From positions 72,330,313 to 72,394,312 of the forward strand of contig NC_090751.1 in NCBI RefSeq assembly GCF_036898095.1: 64,000 nt of DNA. Direction: 5' to 3'. This document shows positions 33,816 through 45,920 of this stretch, piece by piece. Under the pieces are notes generated by a model. The model did no database searches. It was given only the letters and a program-made list of their open reading frames with translations, and had not been told where the DNA came from. The DNA comes from Palaemon carinicauda. Taxonomy: Eukaryota > Arthropoda > Malacostraca > Decapoda > Palaemonidae. The stretch's first letter is position 1. Every line of letters begins with the position of its first letter. A program made the translations under genes and the position numbers.

Positions 33816-35605
33816 TCACTTGTACACTGAGTTGAAGGTTGTAGACAGTGAAATATACTGCTGGAGGACTATGTACTCAGTGTGAGGAACGGCGGCAACT
33901 GAGGCTATCGCAACAGGAAAGGGTTTCTTTCCTTTGAGGTGATTAACTGGGCTTCTTGCCCTTGAGTTGAGGTCCTTCATTGGGTGTAAAATCTTGTCTA
34001 CAGGAAATACCCCATTTGTCAACAAGGCTCTTATTCTCCCGAGCCGCATTTTCCATGACTTCTTTAACCAGCTTCTCAGGGAAGAGATCCTTCCCTAAGA
34101 TTTTGGAGTCGTTCAGTTTTCTGGGTTCATGTCTGATCGTAGCAGCGGGTAGGACGTGTTCTCTACATGCTCCTCTGGCTAGGACGAAAACATGATTGGG
34201 TGAGTTCTAGAAGACAAGGAGGAGATCGGATTTGGAATAGTTTCCAATAAGAATCTCTAGAAACAATTGAAGGGATAAAGAGGCAGAAAGTCTCTCTTTA
34301 GCTTCCAATTCTCCCTTCAATAGGGATTCGGGAATCCTAGGCAGTTTCTTATTAAAATCTTTGCCTCTGACATCTTTATCTAGTTTTACCACAGTAAATG
34401 TTTGTTGGACATCCTCCCAATTGTTCGAATCGTAAGGAAGGACTAGAGAGACAGGTTTACATTCCTCTAGCACTGGAAAGGATCTGTTCTCCTTTACTGC
34501 TTTCAATGCGGCCTCTAAGCTTCTAGAGGCAAAGGGAAAGACAGTATCTTTGGGGGTCACAAGAGTGGCCTGTTTCCTGCTAAAAGGCAGAAAGTTGGGT
34601 ATTAGTGAATTCAGCCATCTTCAACTCCCTAACCAAAAGGGATTGAGCCTTACCATGATCCAGAACGATCATTTCCTTAGGGATTGTATCATTCCTAATG
34701 GACACTTCCAAGTTGGGCCTTACGTAACAGTAAGGATAGCTTTAGATCGATGGAAAGAATTATAAGTCCTAAACTGGCTTAGAACACAAACCATCCTCAA
34801 TATGAAAAAACCCTTCGGTTAAGGCCCTATTCTCAGCATAGTGCCAAGGATTCTTAACTGTGCATTATGGTAGGCTCCAAGCTGTGGGGGCCTTAGATGC
34901 AATGCCTCTTGTAAAGCCTCTATCCTCGCTGTTAGATTTGCTTGAGAACGTTCATACTTGCAGGTTAAGTTTTTAATGAAAGCTTTCATGGTTGCCATTA
35001 GTTCTAAGTTACTGGGTAGCAAAGGTTTGTCTAATATTGGAACCGGGGAAGAGGTAGAAGCAGGGCCTTTAGTAGGAAGTAAAGAGCCATTGGCAGCTGC
35101 ACTCACCTAATGTACATCCAATGAATTTTTCGAGGCTTCCATGGTCAGCAGGATCCTCTCCTTCTCTGATGAAACAGACGAAGTAGTAGACATGGCGTCC
35201 GTGTCCAAGCTCATGACTTGCAGAGTGTCTCGGACTTCATAATCTACTGGTACCGGAGGGAGTTGGACTCTCGGTACCTGGTAACCAAAATCGAAGGCAC
35301 CTCAACCTTGGGAAAGAGGAGGTCCTCCAGTTCCAGAGAAGGAAGATAAGGGTTACCATGTTGAGAGCTCTTCTGGAAGTCTCTTACCCAGTGTTGGAGC
35401 GTCTTCTGACTTTGATCTTGGATGTCCAAGGAGACGTCAGTGGTATAGAAGCCATTTTGAAGGAGATCCATGCAATGTTGCAGTCAGTAGGGCCCCTGAT
35501 TGGAGTGGATGCCTTGGAAACATGGTAACTTCCATGTTTCTGGGAGGTCTTGTGGCCACAGGGTAACTTGACCCACCTGGTACAGGTGACTGTAGAACAC
35601 TCCAT
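33816..35605 (-). pseudogene. DIRS gag-like ORF, copy B, frameshifted
   Basis: The likely start at 35605 (MECSTVTCTRWVKLPCGHKT) is Cys/His-rich. The middle at 34207-34560 has EECKPVSLVLPYDSNNWEDV and IPESLLKGELEAKERLSASL, matching copies A and C. The end runs to a basic tail near 33900. Function (capsid/nucleic-acid binding) is inferred from position. Start chosen because it follows a splice-acceptor-like signal and matches the copy A start region. Confidence 0.65.
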
Positions 35606-35617
35606 GTCCTCAGCAAC

Positions 35618-35640
35618 CTGTAAAGATAAGAAATTTAAAT
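35618..35640 (-). promoter_or_regulatory. Candidate 3' splice site upstream of DIRS gag, copy B
   Basis: Minus strand reads TTTCTTATCTTTACAG followed 14 bases later by the gag ATG. The equivalent signal is present in copy A. Confidence 0.4.
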
Positions 35641-36382
35641 GAGTACCGCATTATTAAAATATCATATCTTCATAGAATTAAGGAGAAAAACAAATTTTTT
35701 ATATGTCTTATCCTATATGAGCCTAGACCTAAAGAATGTCTAAATCTAAAATATAATAGAATGCATGCCAAAGAGCTCAGAAATCTGGAATGATTTATGA
35801 AGCAAAACATGATGACGGTGTGGTAGGAATATGGAGGAAAGGATCACATCATAGGAACACCAGAACCTCCAGAGTAGGTCTATCACAACAGCTCAAGAAG
35901 GCTAGTTTATTCATCGTACTGCCTAAACCAGCAACAGTGGCTGGGAGGCGGCAGCTATTTCTAGTAGCCAGAAAAGAATGACCTGTCAATATCCCAGGCA
36001 TGTCGACACAAGGTGGCAGAAGCATTGTAAAGTCAACAGGGGGAGAGTAGACAATCCTAGGGGAATAGTCCACACTCAGGGGAAGTACAGGAGTTAAAGG
36101 CAGTTAATAAGAGAACCATCCCAAACCTGATCATTGTCATTAACTTACACAAAGTGGGGGTGCAGTCCATAAGCTAATGAGAGCCGTACAAGATGGTCAG
36201 GGCGCTAAGAATTGAAAATTCAAAGGGTGTCCTGACAACCAGGCAGGTTCCAATCGACCAACTCCAGAGAACAATGTTCCTCAGATGTGGGATAGGAAAG
36301 AGCAGATGACTAATCTAAGGCTGCAGCTAAGACGGCAGAGGCAGTGACCCATAGCCAACACACAGCCAGTGCTAGAAGAACT

Positions 36383-36580
36383 CAAGCTGAAAAGACTGGA
36401 AGCAGAGACAGGAAGTGGCACCCCTGTCTAGATAGGGTAACCTGGCAAGAGAGTCAAGACTCCATAGTTAGAGGGACATCTCAAGCTGACAAGACAGGAA
36501 GCAGAGACAGAAGGTGGCACCTCTGCCTAGATAGGCTAACCAGGCAAGGGAGTCAAGACTCCATAGCAAGAGGGATATAG
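36383..36580. repeat. Tandem duplication, two units of about 99 bp
   Basis: Units 36383-36481 and 36482-36580, each starting CAAGCTGA and sharing GGAAGCAGAGACAG and GAGTCAAGACTCCATAG. Confidence 0.88.
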
Positions 36581-36658
36581 CACAGGAAGAGAGGCTGCAG
36601 CCATGGGACATGCACTACCAAGGCGGCACAGGAGTGACCCAAGGGTTACCAACTCTGT

Positions 36659-36887
36659 GCCTAGATAGGGTTAGGCCATGGTAGAACTATGTAGGCAAGC
36701 TTAGCCTCCGAGCAGGTAAGGGAAATTTCAAAAGCTAGGGTGAGATGACTAGACAGAAGGAACATAGTTCTGGCCTAGATAGGGTTAGGCCATGAGAGAA
36801 CTGTGTAGGAAAAACTTAGTCTCCTAATGGGTGAGGGAAAGCTCAAAAGCTAGGGTGACATGACTAGACAAGAGGAACATAGTTCTG
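36659..36887. repeat. Tandem duplication, two units of about 114 bp
   Basis: Units 36659-36772 and 36773-36887, each starting GCCTAGATAGGGTTAGGCCA and ending GGAACATAGTTCTG. Confidence 0.88.
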
Positions 36888-37934
36888 GTACAGCCAGGTT
36901 ATGGTCTATCTAAGAAGGGGAAGGGGCAGAGAAACACCCAAGGGTGGACTCTAAGGCGGCAGAGAGATTTCAACTTGGGAGGAGAAAATCTCATCTACCT
37001 CGGCCAGGAAAGATAGCCTAAAAGTAGGCACATTAACAGGCCCAATGAAAGGGGAAGGAGGGGTAGTGATGAGAGACTCAGAAAATGGTGAGGCGGCATG
37101 GCAGAAAGGCCCGACAGCCACATGGAACAACAATAGTGTCCCAGAGGGGTTGCCGTGTTACAGCACAGAGAAAAAGTCCTCACACCCAGGCATAGCCTAC
37201 CAAAGACTAAGAGAGAAGCCTCATGATCGTTAAGGTGACACAAGGAGTTCTACTAGTCAGTATCAGAACTGGGGTAAGGTGTTCTAATGGGTAGACATAA
37301 GTAGACACAGGGAACAGGATCCTGAGACCTGTGTTGCCTCGCCAAACATATAGGCAAGTGGAGAGTGAAAAGCAGTCACCCTAAGGTAACCGAGAACACT
37401 ATCCAACTCCCAAATGGACCTTCAAGACCGCAGCTCCCCATCGTGACGAATTGACAGCGTGGGAGGATAGACAGCTCACCTAACCTTTAAGGTTTGGTGA
37501 AAGAAGGGAGTGGTGCATTAGTGAACATTTATCAGGCATGGCTGCCAGCTAGGGTAGGCTAGCCTAAGCCGATGCCGATAAAAAACACAAAACAAAAGTA
37601 ACATATTCCTTAAGTAAATTACTAAATAACTAATAGTAATTTCTTACAGTTTGATGACACGATAAATGGTGCGGAAAGCCTGCCGGCTTCGGAACAAAAA
37701 AGCATGCAACATAATAAAAGAAACTGAGTGGAGACGCAAAATTTTCCAACACACTAGAGGGTGGATGCTCAATTTAGTCGATGAGGAAAAAGTTGAAGCA
37801 TCCATGATAAAAAAACACTCAAAAAGCTAACAAAACTAACAGAAACTCTCCGAGCGAACAGCAAATATGGCGCTGCGAAAGGGAATGGTTCAACAGGAAG
37901 CGTGTTAGTAGTAGCACATCTTTGAGATCGTAAG

Positions 37935-38210
37935 TTGTAGGGCTCGCTCGCCCATGTTTCCTACCCTATCCCTTATCCTTCGAAACAAAGTTAACTCTAT
38001 TTGGGAAGGATAACCATGGATTGTTATCAACACGTCCCTGATTTATACATGATATCTCTCGGGATATTCGCGCTAGATGTCAGAACTCTGTTGATACATC
38101 TAAGGTAAAATTTCTCTGGTATAGCCTATCACTCGCAGAAATATCCCAAGTAGAAGCTACCAATGAGGAACTTCTATCAGAAAGACATGGCTTGAGCCAA
38201 AAAATAGCTG
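37935..38210. repeat. Right inverted terminal repeat of DIRS copy B
   Basis: Reverse complement of the left repeat; outer end GACATGGCTTGAGCCAAAAA. Confidence 0.85.
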
Positions 38211-38730
38211 TAATTAGAGAGCCATCGTTTGAGTTTTGAAAGGATTCGTTAGTAAGAATCCTTACACCATTTGTCTGGCTCGAAGTTAATATCATTATGT
38301 TCCGTAGTCCTCCACATACCACAAGTTTTCTATTTAATATGCTCATTATGAAAGCGCTCTGTAGGATAATTTGCCCTTTTGCTTTAAAATCAACCAAGAT
38401 ATTTTTGTTAACTGGAATAATTATATAGGAATGTCATAGAAATTGTATAAAAAATCTGAGTGAAATAGTGCTCAAAATGCCTTATTTCTGAATCCAGCTT
38501 AGGAATATTCGTCTTGGCTTCACACAAATTTCGAAAGGTTCTATGTTGGAATGGTCAAGTGAAGGGGTTTCATGCTGCCGCTCAGGAAAGATTTCTTTTC
38601 TTGAGGGATTGGGAAAACTAGAAACTAAAATAGACTTCCCGGGGGAGGGGTAATTCCTTCCCCCCACTGACCCTTCCATTGAAAGTGTCTACTGGGCTGC
38701 TCAAAAAAATTAATAAAATTATATTTATCT

Positions 38731-38737
<7 letters not shown>

Positions 38738-38809
<72 letters not shown>

Positions 38810-38825
38810 AGTGTGTGTGTGTGTG
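38738..38825. repeat. Compound (TA)n(GT)n microsatellite
   Basis: TA array to about 38794 followed by GT to about 38825. Confidence 0.96.
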
Positions 38826-39075
38826 TTTTGAGTATTTGTAGTGAATATTTGAGAGACAAATGATACCACTGTATGAAATATGGTAACTTGATTTGCAATA
38901 TTCTTAAGTGTTCGCTGTGGTTGGACAAGGCTCCATACATTTCCTAAGAAGTAGCAAAAAGACCAACTCTTTATTTGTTTTGTCATAGTAACACTAGAGA
39001 TCCTTGACGAACGATTCTCCCTCAGTGTCGGCGGACTTTTAAATCTAAGTGTACGTACCATCAGTAACCAACATG
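38825..39075 (-). repeat. Unnamed dispersed repeat, copy 2
   Basis: Reverse complement relative of 28500-28760, with the same end fused to a (CA)n(TA)n array. Confidence 0.75.
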
Positions 39076-40220
39076 AGGTTACCAAGCTTTCAACTTCTAC
39101 CACCGAATATTTGAAGCATTTTGAGAAAATCCAGCGTGAGTTTCTCATGATGATCTACAACAAGAAGGAAACAACAAGTAAAGAGGCGCCTCTACCTTTC
39201 GCTGAAATCATCCTCAGTTCGGAGCCTCCCATGAGGTCCGACGAGACATTGGCAGATATCCTGTTCCCCTTCACCCTACCTGGAGAAGAGATGGGAGAAA
39301 GGTCTACACCTACTAACTCTCAATTGGTTGTGCACTCAAGCAAAAATGGAAAAAGATGAGGAGTAGGAAAAGGAAGAATAAAAGGTGTTAAGCGAAGGAT
39401 AGTCTACACTCATCACTATCATGTCCATTCAAGAAACATGGTGGGCTGAACAAGATACCACAAATGAAGTTTATCAGCGAGGATGACAACTACGATTTTG
39501 TTGGCTAAAGGCTCATGTAAATTTAACATTATTATTCTAAATATGTAATATCTCATGATGTGAAATGTTTGTTTCCTAATAAAATTCTAAGAAATGTTAC
39601 ATTTCCATTATCTATTACTTCATTACAATAACATTGCTAATAAACTTTCAATGTACCTATAAATAATAACAAAACTGAAACCTTCTAGGTAGAAATTCTT
39701 AATAATCGAGATATCTTTGTTTGCAGGTAAGTTGAAATATACTTTATTCTAACTAAATCAACAAAGTCGGTATTATGAAATAGATATTCTAATTTCGGTG
39801 GTATAGAAATGTGGTAATAGTACGGTGATGTACTTGACCAAATACATAAAGGTCCTTCACTCAACCCCCTAACCCACTGTACCACTCACAAAAACGGTGT
39901 TGGGATAATTATATATTTTCACAAGTAGAGGCAAAATGTTCAGTAGTTGCCCCCCAGAAGTGGTCTAGAGAGGTATATAGAATATAGAATTTATTTTGAA
40001 GAATGCACTGGGAAATGAAGACTGTTTTTATGGATATGTATTGAGTGAATATTTGGGTGGTTTTAATATACCTTTGATAATAACAAAGCCTATTATTCTC
40101 ATTGAGAACACCCTTGCCTCCTACCAGTACCCTGAAGTTAGGCACTGGGTGGTTTTCATAATCCAGAGGTCTCCATTTGAGAACATCAAATTTTTTTTAC
40201 CCTTTGTGTTATGTATTGCA

Positions 40221-40716
40221 TGTGATTTGCGCTGTGATTCCTCAGCCAAGCTGCGCTACGTGTATTGAAAGTGATTTTGTACAGCATTGCATTGATAGAA
40301 CATGTTAAACGTTGATTATAAATGTAGTAACGTATGTTGTATAGATTTAAATCTTTTATTAGTTACCTCAAAGATAGGATGGGATTCTTCTTACTTTAGT
40401 ATTATTTAGATTCCAGTATTTTAAGAGTGATTATCATTTGTTATTTTTATGTTTTTTATACAAAAGTTTATTTATAATGATATCCGTCGAGAATCGAGAT
40501 ACACTCAGAGCTCAAGGTTATAAACCTTACTAACAGCAGTTTGCAGTAATGTATAGACAGGAATAAACAAGTTTTATTACACAAACGTATAACATAATTC
40601 TAAGCATTAGATGAGTCGACGAAGATCATGGGATTTACACAACTATAACATCCATTGCTTATTTCAGTTGAAGGAGCTGGTGCAATAATGGTAATGATAC
40701 TGTAGTCAACATAACA
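40221..40716 (+). repeat. Gypsy C 5' LTR
   Basis: Starts TGTGATTTGC, ends ACATAACA; aligns throughout with 55947-56434 (shared words ATAGAACATGTT, GATTCTTCTTACTTT, CTAACAGCAGT, CAACCATTGCTT-like). Immediately downstream, TTGGCGACAATCAAG is the probable primer binding site. Confidence 0.85.
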
Positions 40717-41005
40717 TTGGCGACAATCAAGAGGGAACCAAACTCAGAAGAGTCAACTATAAGAATGAAAGCCCAGCAGGAAATGCCAGCCAACCAGAGA
40801 AACAAAAACAACACTAAGCTACAATCAAGTCCGATGTCAAGAAGCCAACGTCAAACTTACATTTTTTATTTATGTTAACATAAGGTAGGGGTTAAATTCG
40901 TTACTAGTAGACATCATTAGGTATGAAGATGTGCAATAAAAGTAACTTTGTTTAGGAAGTTGCAAGTTAACTTTGTAGAGTTCAGTAGCCTAACCTAATC
41001 CACAT
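40717..41005 (+). other. Gypsy C leader
   Basis: Primer binding site region followed by sequence without recognisable coding content. Confidence 0.55.
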
Positions 41006-41618
41006 GGGAATTCACAATGCCTCTTGATGTTGAACATCCTGAATGGTTTGGCTTTGTTACAGAACCAAATTTTGCTACAACATGATATTAACAATAGTGT
41101 AAGGAATTTAAGATAAATTGAGAGGTATTAGGTAGCAAAAAGATGCACAAAAGAAGGGGTTATTACTCCATATTGCAAGTAGAGAAGTCCAGGAAGTGTT
41201 TAAGATATTGCAAAAATATCAGAATAAAACCTATATACAGAAACAACAGGAAAAAACCTAAATGCCATAAGTGTGGTAAAATTTATCATCTTGCATACTA
41301 AGCAAGGAAATATCCTGCTACAGGACAGTCATACCTAAATTATAGAAAGATGGGACATTTTACCGATGTTTGTAGGTTTCCTAAACATTACGCAAAGAAA
41401 TAAATGTTGCAGTTGATGCTATAGACCAAGAGAATAATGTGGAAAATGTTCATGATAATCAGGATATGTCAGAAACTGATTTTGTGTTTCGCATAAATTT
41501 TGTCAACTAAGATGCAAAGAAACATATATTGGTAGAAGTGATCAAAATGGTAAACCAATTATGATGCAAGCTGACACGGCAGCTGATGTATCCATTATGA
41601 CTGAGAAAACAGCTAAAC
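41006..41618 (+). pseudogene. Gypsy C gag zinc knuckles and protease start, decayed
   Basis: A gag start-like MPLDVEHPEWFGFVTEPNFA is at about 41019. Two CCHC-type zinc knuckles follow at about 41267-41380: CHKCGKIYHLAY and, in the second, C/Y substitutions (YLNYRKMGHFTDVC) that destroy metal binding. The protease begins at about 41560 with MQADTAADVSIM, where the canonical DTG is DTA. The middle of gag is missing relative to Gypsy D. Coding stops at 41618 where DIRS C is inserted and resumes at 50550. Confidence 0.75.
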
Positions 41619-41990
41619 GGATTTTGAGCGAAGCGAAAAATCTATTTTTGGGCGAGGTAGCCATGTCGTCCTGATGGAAGTTCCTTCTTAGTAGCTTCCT
41701 AGGTTATATTTAACTACAGTGATATATCCCAGAGGATTTTACTTAAGGTATCCCGAATTCTAACTCCTGGCGCGAATATCCCTAGCTTTCGCCTTTAGGC
41801 ATATCGCATAATATCAGAGACGTGTTCTTGACACGCCACATAGCTATCTACACCCCTAATAGCGTTTACGCTTCGAGAGGGGAAAGTGGCAAGAATTGTA
41901 GGATAGCCGTTAATAAGGCAATGCTCCTACTCGTACTATTGTTGAGCGCCTGTATGATGTCACGTCCTGGCGCCATCTTGTCATTCTTTG
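41619..41990. repeat. Left inverted terminal repeat of DIRS copy C
   Basis: About 370 bp, starting GGATTTTGAGCGAAGCG; the reverse complement of 50206-50550 apart from the outermost bases, with high identity. Confidence 0.9.
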
Positions 41991-43100
41991 TAGCGTTAGC
42001 GAGGTGCTACAGATACTGTAAATTTGGGAGGGATTCATTCATCCTTTGTAAAAGGAGGGTGGGTCCATCAGGACGACATGGCTACCTCACCCAAAAATAG
42101 ATTTTTCGCTTCGCTCAAAATCCGTTTTTTGGGCTCAGGCCATGTCGTCCTGATGGAAGTTTACCAGAGCATTAATGTATCTGTGGATTTCCCATTAATG
42201 CCAATAACCGCGAGATAAATTTTTCTTGGTCATCTAGACCTAGAGACACATGGTGTTACCGTCATACACTCTTCAACTGATCATGGACTATGTCAGTGCT
42301 TCCTGTCCCCTACAGGAAGACTCTAGGAAAAACCCGAGGATTGTAAGTACAAATGAACAATCTAGCGAACAAGTTTGTATATTGGTCTCATCATATACAT
42401 GTAAAACATAGTTTGTATTCTGAAAGGAACAAAGTATGTATTGACTACTGACACCTCCTGGTCCACTTGGTGTGTTGTAAGCAAGGTAGACAGATTTTCA
42501 TTCATGTAGGAAATTTGTACAAGTCAGTAAAACAATCAGATCTATTGAATCAGTCATTACCAGGGACTGATACTTGATACAATAACACATAGTTGTGAGG
42601 TTTGTTCGCTCTAGAACAGATATAGTATTTGATCAGAATATATTTTCAAAATAAGAGAATAATGAGTTGCTCTTGCACCTTTATTTATTTAGAATTTTTA
42701 GGGCGAAATGAGACCAAAATTCAGAGATGTATTTATTGATAAACAATTGATAGCAGGGATAAGGTGCATTTTATAATACAATATAAAAATAAAATTTTTG
42801 GAAATATTGTGTAAAGCATAATAAATATAGTAATAACAGAAATAATTGTTTCATCTGAAAAAGAAACCTGAAGCCACTTAAAAGGAAATATCGTAATATT
42901 TCATTATTTCTCATTTCTGTCGTTACAGTTCATAAACACTTGCGTAGTTATACGCATGGCACATGTGTAAGTCTTTTATGCTTCTTTAACCTTTATACTT
43001 CGAACAGTTCATAGTGTCACTACCTAGACACTTCACTAAACATGTCACTCCATAGGAGGAAACCATGTACACCCTTCACTAAAAGACCCAATTAGTGCAC
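41991..43100 (-). other. 3' region of DIRS copy C with internal complementary region
   Basis: The internal complementary region is at about 42064-42165. Its first half is the reverse complement of the outer 60 bp of the left end with one mismatch seen. Its second half (GGGCTCAGGCCATGTCGTCC) is the reverse complement of the right end. The remainder up to the recombinase stop is AT-rich and non-coding. Confidence 0.8.
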
Positions 43101-43109
43101 TGTTCTTTG

Positions 43110-44235
43110 CAGAATTCAAGCGGCAGGTTTTAGTACACTACCTGCTGCCACCACAAAATGCTTAATCTCTTGCACTTGTTTCGCGGAGTGGTTGAAGAAA
43201 ACCCTGGATGACTTACATCCAGTATAGGAGCGAAGACTTTCAAAACTCATGTTCTGAAAGAAGTTCAGAGACGAAGCAACTTTTCTCGGATCATGACCTG
43301 CGGGTGTGCTGTCTGGATCCGCTCTGCGAATGAAATAGGTGATCTTCGCCCTTAATTGTTTCAAAGTCAATGTTGAACCTGAGGTTTCTCCCCTGAAAAG
43401 CTGTCCTCCCCTAAAGTCTGAAGTTCTATGAAGATAGACCTTTAGGCATTCTACTGGACATAGAGATGCATCTTCCTTCAGAGGGCAGATTCTCCAGGGA
43501 CCCCACCTTTTGGTGGGCAGCTCATTCTTAGCGAGAAACGCTGGGTCAGGAAAGAGGTTCAGTTCTCCGCAGCCTGTGAACTGAATAGAGGCCATCATCC
43601 CTCGAAAGGGCCACTATTTCGCTAACTCTGGCTCCTGAGGCTAGTGCAAATAAGAATATAACTTTTCGAGTCAAATCCTTTAGAGAGCAATCTTCATTGT
43701 TCAGGGTAGAGGCTAGATGAAGAACCTTCTCCAAGGACCAAGAAATGGGCCTCGGAGGTGCTGCGGGCCGAAGTCGAGCGCAGGCCTTAGGGATCTTATT
43801 GAAGATTTCATTGGAGAAGTCCACTTGGAAGGCATATAGTAATGGTCTAGTCAAGGCAGATTTACACGTAGAGATCGTGTTGGCTGCTAAACCTTGTTCA
43901 TGGAGATGAATAAAGAAAGATGAACAGAAATCTGTTGAGATCTCTTTTGATTTCTTTGCCTTGACGAAGGCAACCCATTTCTTCCAGGAAGACTCGTATT
44001 GTCTTCTAGTAGATTTTGACTTATATTCTTCTAAAATGTTGATACTGTCCTTTGAAATCCTGAACCTTTTCTTGACTGCTAAGGTGAGAAAATCATAAGA
44101 TGAAGGTTCCGGGTTTTCTGTGATGAAGCGGAGACAGTCGACTTCTGCACTTGTTGAGTCAGAACTTGATCCACCAACGGAATCAGCTTCAGTTGTAGTT
44201 CTATTATCAGGGGGAACCAGATGCTGTTGGGCCAC
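43110..44235 (-). pseudogene. DIRS tyrosine recombinase, copy C, catalytic Tyr replaced
   Basis: The N-terminal part (43546-44235) has the core-binding region ILEEYKSKSTRRQYESSWKK and ends with the first catalytic Arg in ASGARVSEIVALSRDD. After one frameshift at about 43590, the C-terminal part (43116-43598) has PAGHDPRKVASSLNFFQ (H-x-x-R) and ends EIKHFVVAAGSVLKPAA. The position of the catalytic tyrosine reads FFNHSAKQV (Ser codon at 43185-43187) where copy B has FFKHYLRQL. Apart from that and the frameshift it is nearly full length, about 375 residues. Confidence 0.88.
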
Positions 44236-44249
44236 TTATGAGCCACTAT

Positions 44250-45920
44250 CGCTGCTGTTCCATGAAAGGATCTCAGTTTGTTGAGGACCTTCAGCAGGAG
44301 GTTGGTTGGAGGGAACAGGTAAATTCTGGACCATCTGTTCCAATCTATGGATATCGCATCCACTGCTTCCGCTAGAGGATCCTCATACGGGGCCACATAC
44401 CGGGGTAGCTTCTTGTTGTCGCTCGTTGCGAAGAGGTCTATCTGCAATTCTGGGACTTTAGGTAAGGTGAAGGAGAATGATCTTGCGTCTAGGGACCATT
44501 CTGACTCTATCGGGGTGACCTGGATAGAGCGTCCGCCGTCACATTGCGGAACCCTTGAAGGTGAACTGCTGATAAGTGCCATCTCTTCTTTTCCGCCAGG
44601 CGGAAGATGGCCAATATCACTTGGTTGATTTGGGGTGATCTCGAACCTTGTTGGTTTAGGCATCTCATTATCACTTCGCTGTCCAGGACCAGCCGGATAT
44701 GGATCGAGCGGCGAAGTTTCAGTTTCTTCAGCTATAGAAAAACTGCCATGGCTTCCAGAATGTTGATGTAGAAAGTCTTGAAGAGGGAGGACCAGGTTCC
44801 TTGGACTTTCCATTGGTGAGAGTGGCCTCCCCATCCTTCTTTTGAGGCATCCGTGTGAACGGTGACTGAGGGTGGAGGTGGTTGCAGGGGTACCTTCTTC
44901 TTTAGGTACTTGGCCTCCGACCATGGCTTGAGGAGTGATTGCAGACGAGTTGGTATCGGTCTTGTTAGGTCTCTTCGAGCGTTTGATGTGTATTTTCTCC
45001 AGACTCCTGATGCATCTTTTAATTGTGCTCTTAGCACTAGGTCTGTCACTGAGGCAAACTGGAGAAAACCCAGAACCCTCTGTTGTTGGCATCCTGATAT
45101 CCTGTTGGATCGTAGAAGTCTCTTGACAGATCCCGCTATCTCTCTCCTCTTCTTTGACGGAATGGAGAGGCAGTGTGACTGTAAGTTCCAGTGAACGCCC
45201 AGCCATTAGAACTTTTGAGCTGGAGATAGTCGAGATATTTCCAGGTTGATCTTGAATCCTAGATGTTCCAGGAACTGGATCACTTCCTTGGAAGTTTGCG
45301 TGCATTCTTAATCGGATGTTGCCCACACCAGCCAGTCATCCAGGTAGGCAATCACCTGAACTCCCTTTAGGCGTAGTTGATGAATGACTGCGTTCGCAAC
45401 CTTTGTGAATACCCTTGGGGCTATGTTTAGTTCGAAGGGCATGGCTCTGAAGACGTATTGTCTCTTTTGTAGCTTGAATCCTAGGTAGGAGGAAACTTGA
45501 CGATTGATTGGGACATGCCAATATGCGTCTGCCATGTCTATGAAGACTGTGTATGTCTGTCTGGGCAGTAGGGTCCTTATGTGTTGAAGAGTAAGCATCC
45601 TGAACTTGTGGTTCACTATGAACTTGTTGAGTGGTGATAAGTCCAGAATGACTGAGTTTTTCCGAGTCCTTCTACGGAACACAAAACAGCCTTCCTTGGA
45701 ATTTGACGGACTTTGCCCTCCTTATGACTCTCTTGTTTAAGAGTTCTTGGACATATTCTTCCAGAATGCGGGTTGAGTGTTGGAAGAATTGAGGGAAAAT
45801 TAGTGGAGTTGCGTTCCAACTCCAACACAGTACGTTCTTGATCAGGCTGTGGGCCCAGGGATTGAAGGTCCACCGATCCCGGAAAGAGAAAAGTCTCCCT
45901 CCTACCGGAAGCATCTCACT
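44250..45920 (-). pseudogene. DIRS reverse transcriptase/RNase H, copy C, lightly broken
   Basis: RT (45308-45682) has DLSPLNKFIVNHKFRML, YTVFIDMADAYWHVPI and an intact catalytic VIAYLDDWLVW. RNase H (44732-45049) has TVHTDASKEGWGGHS and NILEAMAVFL, then a TAG at about 44732 and a frame change. The rest (44079-44700) has the DIRS connection VPELQIDLFATSDNKKLPRY and RIYLFPPTNLLLKVLNKLRS. About three lesions in 1.7 kb. Confidence 0.88.

Larger units (their letters stand above)
35641..37934 (-). other. Non-coding leader of DIRS copy B with internal tandem duplications
   Basis: Aligned in blocks with the leader of copy A. It contains two separate tandem duplications (listed next) that copy A lacks. 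No conserved ORF. Confidence 0.65.
29889..38210 (-). mobile_element. DIRS-like retrotransposon, copy B
   Basis: About 8.3 kb, with both inverted terminal repeats and the internal complementary region present. On the minus strand: leader, gag-like ORF, RT/RNase H, tyrosine recombinase. RT retains YLDD. The recombinase retains H-x-x-R and Tyr but has lost its first Arg. Frameshifts interrupt all ORFs. It is flanked by AT-rich sequence with no visible target duplication, as expected for tyrosine-recombinase integration. Confidence 0.9.
38211..40220. other. Intergenic sequence between DIRS B and Gypsy C
   Basis: AT-rich, with a compound (TA)n(GT)n array and the second copy of the dispersed repeat. 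A short open frame at 39111-39359 has no family I recognise. Otherwise nothing seen. Confidence 0.65.

Noticed and set aside
36383..36887. Possible CRISPR-like repeat array
   Set aside because: Two-unit tandem duplications without spacers in a eukaryotic retrotransposon leader; not CRISPR.
39111..39359. 82-codon plus-strand frame MKHFEKIQREFLMM
   Set aside because: No family recognised and overlaps the dispersed repeat boundary; could be real but unsupported.
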